Shown here piece after piece: positions 16,088 through 25,426 of a stretch of 64,000 bases of DNA. Both the position numbers and the translations under genes were made by a program. The notes below the pieces were generated by a model that saw only the letters and a program-made list of their open reading frames with translations, was not told where the DNA came from and searched no databases. Location of the stretch: the NCBI RefSeq assembly GCF_000731095.1, contig NZ_JMTZ01000002.1:1-64000 (forward strand). Direction: 5' to 3'. The stretch is from Lysobacter antibioticus (GTDB taxonomy: Bacteria > Pseudomonadota > Gammaproteobacteria > Xanthomonadales > Xanthomonadaceae). Each line of letters starts with the position of its first letter. Positions within the stretch are counted from its first letter, which is position 1.

Positions 16088-17103
16088 GGGGCTACGTTCC
16101 TGATGTCACCGAAGAGCAACCGCAACTTCGATGCGATTCGATCCAGGGGAAGAATCTCGACGGCGGCGCCGCGATCGGCGGCCGCCTTGGGCATGCCGTA
16201 GACGGCGCTGCTGGCCTGGTCCTGGGCGATGGTGTGGTGGCCGCGCATCCGCAGCGAGTGCAGACCGCTGGCGCCGTCGCGGCCCATGCCGGTCAGCAGC
16301 ACACCGACGATCTCGCCGGGCCAGTCCTTGTTGATGCTCTCGAAGAACACGTCGACCGAAGGCCGGTACGGCTGCTCCACCGGCTCGGGCGTGTACGCCA
16401 GCGCGCCGTCGGGCTCGAGCACGAGATGCTCGTTGGTGCCGGCCAGCAGAACGCTGCCGGTGGCCGGCCGATCGCCCGGCCGCGCCAGCCGCACCGGGTT
16501 GGCGGAAAAGCGATTGAGCCAGTCGGCCATGCTGCTGGCGAACTTTTCGTCGATGTGCTGGACGACGACGATCGCCGCCGGAAAACCGGCCGGCAATCCG
16601 CCGAGCAACTCGGCCAGCGCCGCCGGGCCGCCGGCGGAAGCACCGATCGCGACCAGGCGCTTGGCGCCGGAGCGGCGCATCGGCGGCTTCTTGGCCTGCC
16701 GCGACGGCGCATCGCCGACCAGGCGGCCGATCAGGTCGATCTTGGCCAGCAGTTCCTGCGCGCCGGCGTAGTCGTCGATGCCGAGGGTCGGCACGTCGGC
16801 GGCGTCGATGGCGCCGTGGCCCATGGCCTCGAACACCAGCGAGGCGTTGCCGCCGACGCTGGCGGTCACCACCAGGATCGCGCAGGGGCTGCGCGCCATG
16901 ATCTGGCGCGTCGCTTCGACCCCGCCCATGCCCGGCATCAGCAAGTCCATCAGCACCAGGTCGGGCGTGTCCTCGGCGCAGCGCGCGACCGCTTCCTCGC
17001 CGCTGGCCGCGGTCCAGGCGATGCGGTGCTCGCTGCGCCGGCCGATCGCGCGGCGCAGCGCTTCGACCGCCAGCGCCAGGTCGTTGACGATGCCGATCCT
17101 CAT
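16084..17103 (-). CDS. wspF: WspF, CheB-type methylesterase
   Basis: 339 aa. Receiver domain (MRIGIVND..., phospho-acceptor in LVLMDLLMPGMGG) and C-terminal CheB methylesterase with catalytic GASAGGPAAL (Ser), VVQHIDEKF (His) and GMGRDGASG (Asp). It demethylates or deamidates the WspA receptor, counteracting WspC; in Pseudomonas loss of WspF locks WspR on. The first acidic pair of the receiver reads N-D rather than D-D, as in many CheB/WspF proteins. It overlaps wspE by 4 bp and wspR by 4 bp. Confidence 0.93.
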   Translation of the reverse strand: MRIGIVNDLALAVEALRRAIGRRSEHRIAWTAASGEEAVARCAEDTPDLVLMDLLMPGMGGVEATRQIMARSPCAILVVTASVGGNASLVFEAMGHGAIDAADVPTLGIDDYAGAQELLAKIDLIGRLVGDAPSRQAKKPPMRRSGAKRLVAIGASAGGPAALAELLGGLPAGFPAAIVVVQHIDEKFASSMADWLNRFSANPVRLARPGDRPATGSVLLAGTNEHLVLEPDGALAYTPEPVEQPYRPSVDVFFESINKDWPGEIVGVLLTGMGRDGASGLHSLRMRGHHTIAQDQASSAVYGMPKAAADRGAAVEILPLDRIASKLRLLFGDIRNVAP

Positions 17104-19364
17104 GCGGCGGCCTCGCCGATCAAGTCGACCACCGCCTGCAACAACGCTTCCTCATGGAAGCCGCCCTTGGTCAGATAGAAATCGGCGCCGGCATCGAGGC
17201 CGCGCCGGCGATCTTCCTCGCGATCCTTATACGACACGATCATGACCGGCACGCTGCGCAGACGCGCATCCTTCTTGATCAGGCCGACCAGCTCGATGCC
17301 GTCCATGCGCGGCATGTCGATGTCGGTCACGACCAGATCGAAATGACCCGCCCGCACCGCGTTCCAGCCGTCCATCCCGTCCACCGCCACCTCGACCACG
17401 TAGCCTCCGCTTTCGATCAGTTTGCGTTCGAGCTCGCGTACGGTGAGTGAATCGTCGACCACCAGCACGCGCTTGCGGGTCGCGGTCTGCGCGCTGTCGT
17501 CGTAACGCAGCTGGGTCAGGCGTCCGGTCGACACCAGGCGCTCGACCGAACGCAGCAGGTCCTCCACGTCGACGATCAGCACCGGCGTGCCGTCGTCGAG
17601 CAGGGCGCCGGCGCTGATGTCCTTGACCTTGCCGAGCTGGCTCGGCAGCGACTGCACCACCAACTCGCTGACGCCGCGGAAACGCTCCACCGCCAGGCCG
17701 TATTCGTGACCGCCGCCGGGCGCGCCGAGCACGATCACGTGCAATTGCTCGGGCGCGGCCTTGGCCTCGGCGCCGCCGAGCACCTGCTGCGCCGACACCA
17801 GGCCGATGCGGCGGCCGTTCAACTCGAAATGCTGGCGCCCTTCCAGCCAGTGCACGTCCTCGCGCGCGAGCATCGCCGTGCAGACGATCTGGGTCAGCGG
17901 AAACGCATAGGCTTCCGCGCCGATCTCGACCACCAGCGCGCGCAACACCGAGGTCGTCAGCGGCAGCAACAACTGGAAGCGGGTACCGCCGCCCGCCTGC
18001 GACGACAGCCGGACCGTGCCGCGCAACTGCTTGACCATGTTCTGCACGGCGTCGAGCCCGACCCCGCGCCCGGAGATCTCGGTGACTACCTCGCGCAGGG
18101 TGAATCCGGGCAGGAACAGGAATTCGAGCAGTTCCGCCTCGCTCAGGCGCGAGGCGGTGTCCTCGTCGGCCAGGCGGCGGGAGACGACGATGCGGCGCAC
18201 CTGTTCCAGATCGATGCCGCGACCGTCGTCCTCGATGGTGATTTCGAGCAGGCCGGACACGTGATGCGCTTCCAGCCGCACCAGGCCACCGGCGGGCTTG
18301 CCGCCGGCGCGGCGCTGCTCGGCCGACTCGATGCCGTGATCGACCGCATTGCGCAGCAGGTGGCCCAACGGCGCTTCGAGCTTGGCGAGGACGTCGCGGT
18401 CGACCTGGGTCTTGGCGCCGACGATCTCCAGGCGCGCCTCCTTGCCGAGTTCGCGCGCCAGATCGCGGACCATGCGCTTGAAACCGCGGGTGCCGTCGGC
18501 GAACGGCCGCATATGGCTCGACAACGCCTCGTCGTAGAGGCGATGGGCGACGCTGGCGATGCGGCGCTCGAACAAGTCCAACTGGGCGATGCGATCGGCC
18601 AGTTGCCGCTGCGACTCGGCGATCGCCGAGCGCGCCTCCATCAGCAACGCGTTCGCATGTTGATCGCGCGACATGCCCGGCGAGACGTCGGCCAGCCGGT
18701 CCAGCACGACCGCGCTGTCGTGCTGCAGACGCTTCAGGCGGCTCAACGAGCGGATGTAGGGATCGAGCCAGCGCGACACCACCAGCGATTCGCCGGCCAG
18801 GCCGAGCAGGCGGTTGAGGCTGCGCGCGGTGATGCGCAGCACCCGCTCTTCGCTTTCGGCGTCGGCATGGGCCGCGTCCGCACTCGACGCCGGCTCCGGC
18901 TCGATCGTCACGGCCAGCGCCGACGCCGACGCCGACGCCGCGGCCGGAGCGGGATCGGCGGCCAGGGCCGCGGCCAGAGCGGCGCGGAAACGCTCGGCGT
19001 CCGGCGCATCGTCCTGCATCCACGGCGCGGTCTCCGTAGCCGGGGTCGCGGCGATGCGGGCGAGCAGGTCGACGCCGCCGAGCAAAGCATCGATGACGAC
19101 GTTGCCGAGGACCAGCCGCCCCTGTTGCGCCTCGACCAGGCAATCTTCCATCGAATGCGCGACCGCCACCGCGGCCGACAGGCCGAGGATGCGCGCGGCG
19201 CCTTTCACCGAATGCGCCGCGCGCATGCAGGCTTCGAGTTCCGGCGCCGAGGCCGGATGGCTTTCGAGGATCAGCAGCCCCTCGGTCAGCACCTGCGCCT
19301 GCCCCTCCACTTCCATGCGGAACAGGTCGTGCAGCGAATAGTCCTGGAGGTTGCCTGTGCTCAT
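17100..19364 (-). CDS. wspE: WspE, CheA-type hybrid histidine kinase-response regulator
   Basis: 754 aa. N-terminal HPt domain with phosphorylatable His51 (AAHSVKGAA), an Ala/Asp-rich linker (about 125-155), then dimerisation and HATPase domains (RNAVDHGIE, DDGRGID, GRGVGLDAV), a CheW-like domain and a C-terminal receiver (VLVVDDSLTV; Asp in VTDIDMPRMDG). This is the Wsp kinase phosphorylating WspR and WspF. The start at 19364 gives a 4-bp ATGA overlap with wspD and begins exactly at the HPt. Confidence 0.92.
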   Translation of the reverse strand: MSTGNLQDYSLHDLFRMEVEGQAQVLTEGLLILESHPASAPELEACMRAAHSVKGAARILGLSAAVAVAHSMEDCLVEAQQGRLVLGNVVIDALLGGVDLLARIAATPATETAPWMQDDAPDAERFRAALAAALAADPAPAAASASASALAVTIEPEPASSADAAHADAESEERVLRITARSLNRLLGLAGESLVVSRWLDPYIRSLSRLKRLQHDSAVVLDRLADVSPGMSRDQHANALLMEARSAIAESQRQLADRIAQLDLFERRIASVAHRLYDEALSSHMRPFADGTRGFKRMVRDLARELGKEARLEIVGAKTQVDRDVLAKLEAPLGHLLRNAVDHGIESAEQRRAGGKPAGGLVRLEAHHVSGLLEITIEDDGRGIDLEQVRRIVVSRRLADEDTASRLSEAELLEFLFLPGFTLREVVTEISGRGVGLDAVQNMVKQLRGTVRLSSQAGGGTRFQLLLPLTTSVLRALVVEIGAEAYAFPLTQIVCTAMLAREDVHWLEGRQHFELNGRRIGLVSAQQVLGGAEAKAAPEQLHVIVLGAPGGGHEYGLAVERFRGVSELVVQSLPSQLGKVKDISAGALLDDGTPVLIVDVEDLLRSVERLVSTGRLTQLRYDDSAQTATRKRVLVVDDSLTVRELERKLIESGGYVVEVAVDGMDGWNAVRAGHFDLVVTDIDMPRMDGIELVGLIKKDARLRSVPVMIVSYKDREEDRRRGLDAGADFYLTKGGFHEEALLQAVVDLIGEAAA

Positions 19365-19945
19365 CCGAGCCGCCGATTGAGTGCGCTGAGCACCAGCGCG
19401 TCGTCGAGCACGCCGACGTTGCGCTGGCCCATGGCCAGGATGCCGGTACTGAACGGCGACACCGAATGCGCGACCGTCGCCGGCACGTTGCCGATCGTGG
19501 CCGGGTCGTAACGATGCGAACCGTGCACTTCGTCGGCCTCGAAAGCCAGACGCTGCTCCTGCCAGGCCAGCACCACCAGGCGCCGGTTCAATACGCTGCG
19601 CGCGGCGTCGGCCTGGCCCGGTTCGAGATGGAACAGCGATTCGAGCGCCACGCAGACGGTGAGCTGGCCGCGCACGTTGACCAGCCCGCGCACCACGCCT
19701 TCGCGACGGTGCGGCAGGGTGTGGACCGGGCGCGGCTCGATGACTTCGTCGACCACCGAGGCGGTCAGGCCCAACCATTCCGCACCGAGGCGGAACACGA
19801 ACAGCGACCCAGTCAGCGACCTCAGGTCTTCGGCCTTGGCCGCGACGTGCCGGGTCGCCTCGCGCAGCGCCTCCGGCTCGGGCGCGCGGTCGAGCAAGCG
19901 CGCCACGGCGCTGCTCGATCCGGCCGGCGTGTGTTTGGCGCTCAT
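19361..19945 (-). CDS. wspD: WspD, CheW-like coupling protein
   Basis: 194 aa. After a 40-residue N-terminal extension comes a CheW domain (FVFRLGAEWLGLTASVVDEV, RGLVNVRGQLTVCVAL, and a late DALVLSAL). It couples the WspA receptor to the WspE kinase. It starts 25 bp after wspC with AGGA upstream and overlaps wspE by 4 bp. Wsp systems typically carry two CheW-like proteins, WspB and WspD, as here. Confidence 0.9.
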   Translation of the reverse strand: MSAKHTPAGSSSAVARLLDRAPEPEALREATRHVAAKAEDLRSLTGSLFVFRLGAEWLGLTASVVDEVIEPRPVHTLPHRREGVVRGLVNVRGQLTVCVALESLFHLEPGQADAARSVLNRRLVVLAWQEQRLAFEADEVHGSHRYDPATIGNVPATVAHSVSPFSTGILAMGQRNVGVLDDALVLSALNRRLG

Positions 19946-19970
19946 CCTGCGCGGTCCTTATCGGTGCCCA

Positions 19971-21242
19971 TCAACCTGCCGTCCTGCGCGAGCGTTGCGC
20001 ACGCAGGCGCAGGACCCGCCCAGCGGCGGCGTCGCCGCGGGTTTCTAACAGCAAGGCCAGGTGCATCAGGGTCTCTTCGTGTTGCGGCTGCAAGTACAAG
20101 GCCTTGCGGAAATAGTCTTCGGCGAGCTCGTTGCGGCCCTTCGCTCCCTCGATCAGCCCGAGCAGGTACAGCGCGCGCGCCGACGGCCCCTGCGCCTGCA
20201 GATAGGCCTGGCAGGAGCTCGCGGCCCGGTCGAAGTCGCCGTTGTCGGCCAGGCGCTGCGCGGCGTCGAGCAAGGCCTCGGCGCCCTCGACCGCAGGCGG
20301 CGCGGGGTTGGCGGCCGGCGCCGGCCGTGGCCGCGCCAGCGGCCGCGGCTTGGCGATGGCTTTCACCGTGGCGGCCTTGGCCGCGGCGCCCGCCAGCGCC
20401 GACGCCGTCGTCGCCAGCATCGCCGCCGACACTCCGCCGCCGCTGTCGGCGCGCGGCGGACGGAAGGCGAACGCCATCGGCAACTGCGCCGAGGCGAAAC
20501 CCTGCGACAGGATCAGCCCGGCCTCGGCCGGGCCGACGAACAGCAGGCCTTGCGGACGCAACAGCCGCTTGAGAATCCCGACCGTGCGCACCTGGGTATC
20601 GGCATCGAAATAGATCAGCAGGTTGCGGCAGAAAATCGCGTCGTACACCGCCTCGCCCGGCAGGAAAGCGACATCGAGGACGTTGCCCTGGATGAAGTTG
20701 ACCCGCGAACGCACCGTCTCCGGCAACTGCCAGCCGCCCGCCACGGCAGCGAAATGGCGCTCGCGGAATTGCAGCTCGCGGCCGCGGAAGGAGTTGCTGC
20801 CGTACAACCCGCGCCGCGCCTTCGCCAACGCGCGCTCGCTGATGTCGACCGCGTCGATGCTGAGCCGCTCGAGCGGAAAGCCGGCGTCGTACAGGGCCAT
20901 CGCCATCGTGTAGGGCTCTTCGCCGGTCGAACACGGCAGGCTCAGCAGGCGCAGACGCTCGCCGGGGTGGGTCGCCGCCCATTCCAGGCCGTAGCTGCCC
21001 GACAAGGCGCTGAAGGCCTGGGTATCGCGGAAGAACCAGGTCTCCGGCACCACCACCGCTTCGATCAGTTCCTGCTGCTCCAGCGGCGAGGCGCGCAAGG
21101 TCTGCCAGTACTCGCCGAGCTGCTTGCATTCGCAGGCGGCCATGCGGCTGGCGACCGCGCGTTCGACCACGGTCGGGCCGATGGTGCTGGCGTCCAGCCC
21201 CATGGTGTCCTTGAGCCATTGCTGGAAGCCGCCCGGCTTCAT
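19971..21242 (-). CDS. wspC: WspC, CheR-type methyltransferase with TPR tail
   Basis: 423 aa. The CheR N-domain and Rossmann domain contain the SAM motif LPCSTGEEPYTMAM, VDISERALAKAR and CRNLLIYFD. An Ala/Pro-rich linker (about 285-325) leads to C-terminal TPR-like helices (about 330-410; GDFDRAASSCQAYL, NELAEDYFRKALYLQP). This is the usual WspC architecture, in which the TPR region binds partner proteins. It methylates WspA using SAM. The start overlaps the wspB stop by 4 bp; a much longer upstream open frame is only the shadow of wspA. Confidence 0.92.
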   Translation of the reverse strand: MKPGGFQQWLKDTMGLDASTIGPTVVERAVASRMAACECKQLGEYWQTLRASPLEQQELIEAVVVPETWFFRDTQAFSALSGSYGLEWAATHPGERLRLLSLPCSTGEEPYTMAMALYDAGFPLERLSIDAVDISERALAKARRGLYGSNSFRGRELQFRERHFAAVAGGWQLPETVRSRVNFIQGNVLDVAFLPGEAVYDAIFCRNLLIYFDADTQVRTVGILKRLLRPQGLLFVGPAEAGLILSQGFASAQLPMAFAFRPPRADSGGGVSAAMLATTASALAGAAAKAATVKAIAKPRPLARPRPAPAANPAPPAVEGAEALLDAAQRLADNGDFDRAASSCQAYLQAQGPSARALYLLGLIEGAKGRNELAEDYFRKALYLQPQHEETLMHLALLLETRGDAAAGRVLRLRAQRSRRTAG

Positions 21243-21703
21243 GCGCTTTCGACCGAGGCCTGGAACAACAGCTCGCGCACCGAATCGGGCAGCAACTGCT
21301 CGATCCGCACCCACTGGATCAGGCCCTGCGCATCGGCGGCGACCGGCCCCAGATACGGCGCCTGCGCCGCATCGACACCGGCCGGAGCGAACTCGGCGGC
21401 CTCGCGCCGCACCGTTTCCAGCACTTGCTCGGCGATCAGGCCGAGCTTGCGGGTAGCGCCGTCGCTGGCCGGGTAGTTCACCACGATCACCCGCGTGCTC
21501 AACAGCGCACGCGCGGGACGCCCCAGCGCCAACTGGCACAGGTCGATCAGCGGCACCGGTTCGCCGCGGTAGTCGAAGGCGCCGGCCACCGCCGCGGGCG
21601 CCTGCGGAATGGCTTTCGGGTTGACCAGGTTCAGCACCGACACGACCTGCGCCGCTTCGATGGCGTAACGGTCCTGGTCGAGTTGGAAGACAAGGAAAAG
21701 CAC
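21239..21703 (-). CDS. wspB: WspB, CheW-like coupling protein
   Basis: 154 aa, a single CheW domain beginning at residue 1 (MLFLVFQLDQDRYAIEAAQV; GAFDYRGEPVPLIDLC). It links WspA to WspE. It lies 45 bp after wspA and overlaps wspC by 4 bp, so the whole operon is tightly coupled. Confidence 0.9.
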   Translation of the reverse strand: MLFLVFQLDQDRYAIEAAQVVSVLNLVNPKAIPQAPAAVAGAFDYRGEPVPLIDLCQLALGRPARALLSTRVIVVNYPASDGATRKLGLIAEQVLETVRREAAEFAPAGVDAAQAPYLGPVAADAQGLIQWVRIEQLLPDSVRELLFQASVESA

Positions 21704-21748
21704 GGCATCGTCCTCCCGGCTGCGTCTGGCTGTCCGAAGCGGCGGCGC

Positions 21749-23368
21749 TTACGCCAGCAACTTGAACTTGGAAACCCCGTCGCGCAGCCCGGCGCTGACC
21801 TGGTGCAGTTCGTCGATCGCCTGGTTGGACTGCTTCAAGGCGTCGACGGTCTGTTGCGCGGCCTCGCTCAACTGGCCCAGGGCCAGGTTGATCTGCTCCG
21901 CGCCGGCCGCCTGCGCCTGCACGCCTTCGTTCACCACCTCGAAGCGCGGCACCATCGCCTGCACGTGTTCGATCACCTGCGACAACTGGCCGCCGACCTG
22001 CTGCACGTCGCTGGTGCCGCGGCGGACTTCTTCGGAGAACTTGTCCATGCCCATCACGCCGGCCGACACCGCCGACTGGATCTCGCGCACCATCTGTTCG
22101 ATGTCGAGTGTCGCCACCGCGGTCTGGTCGGCGAGGCGGCGGATTTCCACCGCCACCACCGAGAAACCGCGGCCGTATTCGCCGGCTTTTTCCGCCTCGA
22201 TGGCGGCGTTGAGCGAGAGCAGGTTGGTCTGGTCGGCGACCTTGGTGATGGTGGTGACGACCTGGCTGATGTTGCTGGCCTTCTCGGCCAGCACCGCGAG
22301 CTTGGCGCTGATCGCCGCGGTCGCGTCGATCATCCGGCCCATGGTCTCCTCCATCTGCGCCACGCCGTGCTGGCCGTCGCCGGCCAGCGAGGCGGTCTGC
22401 TCGGCGCTGCCGGCCACCGTGCCCATGGTCCGCGCCAGTTCCTTCGAGGTCGCGGCGATTTCGCGCGAGGTCGCGCCGATCTCGGTGGTCGTCGCGGCGA
22501 TCTGCGCGGCGGTGGCCTGCTGTTCGCGCAAGGTCGCGGTGATCTCGTTGATCGAGGAATTGACCTGGATGCCGGAGGTCTGGATCTGCCCGACCAGTTC
22601 CGCCAGCTCGCCGCTCATGCGGTCGTAGCCCTGCGCCACGGTGCCGAATTCGTCGCTGCGCGAGAACCCCAGGCGCTGGCTGAAGTCGCCCTTGGCCATG
22701 ACGTCGGCAGCGCGCGCCAGCCGGTGCAGCGGCAGAGTGATCGCCTTCAATAGGAAGAAGCCGGCCAGCACCGCCGCCAACACCGCGCCGACGAAGGTCA
22801 GGCCGATGCCGAGCTCGGCCGATTTCACCGCCGCGTCGATGCGGTTGCCGGATTCGACCGACTCGTTGTAGTTGTACTGGATGATGCGGGTGATGGTGTC
22901 GACCGCCTTGGCGAAGATCGGCTCGGCGCGCGTGCGCATCGCCTCCTGCAAGGCCGCCGAACCGGCCTCGCCGGCCCGGATCAAATCCGGCTGCAGGGCG
23001 AACAGCGACGCACTGGAACCGGCCAGGGCGTCGAGATTGCGGCGATCCTCGGTCTGGGTGACGGTGGCGCGATAACGGCCGATCGCCTGCTCGAAGGCGG
23101 TCCGACGCGTGCGCAAGAGCTCCTGCGCTTCGGCGCGCTGGCTCGCGTCGGCCGAGGACAATCCGTTGATCGCGGTGTAGTAGGCGTGCCACTCGGTTTC
23201 CATCTGCCCGGAGGCATACAGCCCGGGAATGGAGTCCGCGCGCAGCCGGCTTTCTTCGGCCTGCACGTGCAGCAGCCGCTGCAGGGCGATGCCGCCCATC
23301 ACCACCATCGCCACGATGATCACGGCGAAGCTCAAGATGATTCGCTGCCGAATCGTGATGTTATTCAT
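21749..23368 (-). CDS. wspA: WspA, membrane methyl-accepting chemotaxis receptor
   Basis: 539 aa. First transmembrane helix at about 10-30, a four-helix-bundle periplasmic domain (about 31-187), second helix at about 188-209, HAMP, and a methyl-accepting cytoplasmic domain with the conserved hairpin tip (KVADQTNLLSLNAAIEAEKA). The protein ends ...KFKLLA with no CheR-tethering pentapeptide. It is the surface/stress sensor that starts the Wsp cascade. First gene of the operon; its promoter should lie in 23369-23761. Confidence 0.92.
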   Translation of the reverse strand: MNNITIRQRIILSFAVIIVAMVVMGGIALQRLLHVQAEESRLRADSIPGLYASGQMETEWHAYYTAINGLSSADASQRAEAQELLRTRRTAFEQAIGRYRATVTQTEDRRNLDALAGSSASLFALQPDLIRAGEAGSAALQEAMRTRAEPIFAKAVDTITRIIQYNYNESVESGNRIDAAVKSAELGIGLTFVGAVLAAVLAGFFLLKAITLPLHRLARAADVMAKGDFSQRLGFSRSDEFGTVAQGYDRMSGELAELVGQIQTSGIQVNSSINEITATLREQQATAAQIAATTTEIGATSREIAATSKELARTMGTVAGSAEQTASLAGDGQHGVAQMEETMGRMIDATAAISAKLAVLAEKASNISQVVTTITKVADQTNLLSLNAAIEAEKAGEYGRGFSVVAVEIRRLADQTAVATLDIEQMVREIQSAVSAGVMGMDKFSEEVRRGTSDVQQVGGQLSQVIEHVQAMVPRFEVVNEGVQAQAAGAEQINLALGQLSEAAQQTVDALKQSNQAIDELHQVSAGLRDGVSKFKLLA

Positions 23369-23761
23369 GACCGATCCCCGTGTATGCCATGAAGCATTAC
23401 CTATCTGGGCAGTGATTGTGAGGACCGCCTGTCGCGGACGAAGCCCCAGTGTAGAGACGCGCTTCGCCCCTGCCCACCATCACGGCTGCGAACGGACGGA
23501 CCGACTTGAACCGGCCTTCGGACTATGACCTCGCCTGGTCCGCACCGCCGTGAAAAGCCAACGGCGTCTCACTATGCGTCGACCCGAGAGTGTCGCGGCC
23601 CTAATCTACACCCGGCTCCGGATCGCGCAGGTTCGGTAACGGCGGCCTTCGCGCCATGAGCGGCGAAGCGATCGGCGAAAAGACGGGCGGATGCGGCGGA
23701 CGCCGGACCGGGAGCGAACGCAGCCCGGTCGGCCGATCCCCTGGCCGTCGGCGCCGCCGGC
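23369..23761. other. Gap upstream of the wsp operon
   Basis: 393 bp between wspA (minus) and the downstream end of the RIO-kinase gene (minus). No coding frame looks real. The part nearest wspA (23370-23450) must carry the wsp promoter; no clear -35/-10 pair could be picked out by eye. Confidence 0.4.
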
Positions 23762-24619
23762 TCAGTCCATTTCGGCCGCGGCCTCGCGGCCCTGCTGACG
23801 GATCAGCGCTTCGTCGCGCGCATCGTTGATGGCGTGGCGGACGCTGTCGAGGTCGACCGCGGACTCGTCGTGCACGAACACGCCGGTCAGTTCGCTGTCG
23901 GGACGCAAGTCGCCGGCTTCGAACAGGGCCCACATTTCCTCGGCGTACCAGGTGTCCAGCAGCTCCGGCGCCCAGGCGCCCAGGCTGGCGGTCAGGTTGT
24001 TGACGTCGCGCAACAGCATCTTGCGCGCGGCGTTGTTGCCGGCGGCGCTGACCACCTGCGGGAAATCGATGATGACCGGACCGTCCGGGGCAACCAAGAC
24101 GTTGTACTCGGACAAGTCGCCGTGGATCAGGCCGACGCAGAGCATCTTGACCACCTGCCGCACCAGGAAGCGGTGGAAGCCGCGGGCCTGCTCCGGCGCC
24201 AGCTCGACCTCGCCCAGACGCGGCGCGGAATGGCCGTCGGCGTCGGTGACCAGCTCCATCACCAGTACGCCGTGGTAATAACCGTACGGTTCGGGCACGC
24301 GCACGCCGGCATCGCGCAACTGGTACAGCGCCTCGACTTCGGTGTTCTTCCAGGCGGTTTCCTGCTGCTTGCGCCCGTACTTGGTGGCCTTGCCGATCGC
24401 GCGCGCCTCGCGGCTGCCGCGCACCTTGCGCCCTTCCTGGTACTGCACGCGCTGCTGGAAGCTGCGTTGCGCCATGTCCTTGTAGACCTTGGCACAGCGC
24501 ACGTCGTCGCCGGAACGCACCACGTACACCGCGGCCTCCTTGCCGCTCTTGAGCGGGCGCATGACCTCGTCGATCACGCCGTCGTCGATCAGCGCCTGCA
24601 ATCCGGGTGGAGTCTTCAT
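23762..24619 (-). CDS. RIO1-type atypical serine protein kinase
   Basis: 285 aa. Nucleotide-binding segment with SGKEAAVYVVR and the ATP-anchoring Lys in CAKVYKD; catalytic loop LIHGDLSEYNVLV; metal-binding IDFPQV in place of DFG, the RIO signature. Flexible basic loop at about 52-85. Bacterial RIO kinases phosphorylate protein substrates that are mostly unknown; archaeal/eukaryotic homologues act in small-subunit maturation. It diverges from a 23S rRNA modification gene, so a translation-linked role is plausible (inference). Confidence 0.9.
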   Translation of the reverse strand: MKTPPGLQALIDDGVIDEVMRPLKSGKEAAVYVVRSGDDVRCAKVYKDMAQRSFQQRVQYQEGRKVRGSREARAIGKATKYGRKQQETAWKNTEVEALYQLRDAGVRVPEPYGYYHGVLVMELVTDADGHSAPRLGEVELAPEQARGFHRFLVRQVVKMLCVGLIHGDLSEYNVLVAPDGPVIIDFPQVVSAAGNNAARKMLLRDVNNLTASLGAWAPELLDTWYAEEMWALFEAGDLRPDSELTGVFVHDESAVDLDSVRHAINDARDEALIRQQGREAAAEMD

Positions 24620-24715
24620 GTAGTCCTGTGGGGGGAAACGGCGCCGGCTGAGGGGGAATCCCGGCGTAACAGGCGTATATCTTTACACTTGGCGACCCCA
24701 GTATCGAATTCCGTC

Positions 24716-25426
24716 ATGTCCGATCCCGTCCGCCTCGACAAACGCCTCGCCGAACAAGTCCCCTGTTCGCGCACGGACGCCCAGCAATACATCGAGGGCG
24801 GCTGGGTGTCGGTGGATGGCGAAATCGTCGAGGAGCCGCAGACCCTGGTCTCGACCCAGACCGTCGAGCTGGCCGCGGACGCCCGCCTCGACCCCATCGA
24901 GCCGGCGACGATGCTGTTGCACAAACCGGCCGGCCTGGACCTCAAGGACGCCGCCAGCCTGGTCACGCCGGCCAGCCATGCGCCCGGCGACCTGTCCGAG
25001 GTGCGCCTGCTCAAGCGCCATTTCCATCGCCTGACCCCGCTGGTCCCGCTCGACCGCGACGCCAGCGGGCTGGTCGTGTTGACCCAGGACGGCCGCGTCT
25101 GGCGCCGCCTAACCGAGGACTACGCCCAGATCGAACAGGAGTTCGTCGTCGAAGTGGCCGGCGACCTGCTGCCCTACGGCATGCAGAAGCTCGCCCACGG
25201 CCTGAGCTACCAGGGCCGCGCGCTGCGGCCGTGCAAGGTCAGCTGGCAGAACGAAACCCGCCTGCGCTTCGCGATCAAGGACGTACAGCCCGGGCAGTTG
25301 CGCGACATGTGCCGCCAGGTCGGGTTCGAGGTGGTCTCGATCCGCCGCCTGCGCATCGGCCGCATCTCGTTGAGCAAGATGCCGGTCGGCGAATGGCGTT
25401 ACCTGCCGGTCGGCGAACGCTTCTGA
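24716..25426 (+). CDS. RluF/RluE-like 23S rRNA pseudouridine synthase
   Basis: 236 aa. N-terminal S4 RNA-binding domain (about 5-55; VRLDKRLAEQVPCSRTDAQQ) and a pseudouridine synthase domain with the catalytic motif PLDRDASGLVVLT (catalytic Asp in RDASG) and a C-terminal RRLRIGRISL strand. It converts a specific uridine of rRNA to pseudouridine. The exact target nucleotide cannot be read from sequence; RluF is the closest model by layout. ATG at 24716; a 96-bp divergent promoter region separates it from the kinase gene. Confidence 0.88.
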   Translation: MSDPVRLDKRLAEQVPCSRTDAQQYIEGGWVSVDGEIVEEPQTLVSTQTVELAADARLDPIEPATMLLHKPAGLDLKDAASLVTPASHAPGDLSEVRLLKRHFHRLTPLVPLDRDASGLVVLTQDGRVWRRLTEDYAQIEQEFVVEVAGDLLPYGMQKLAHGLSYQGRALRPCKVSWQNETRLRFAIKDVQPGQLRDMCRQVGFEVVSIRRLRIGRISLSKMPVGEWRYLPVGERF

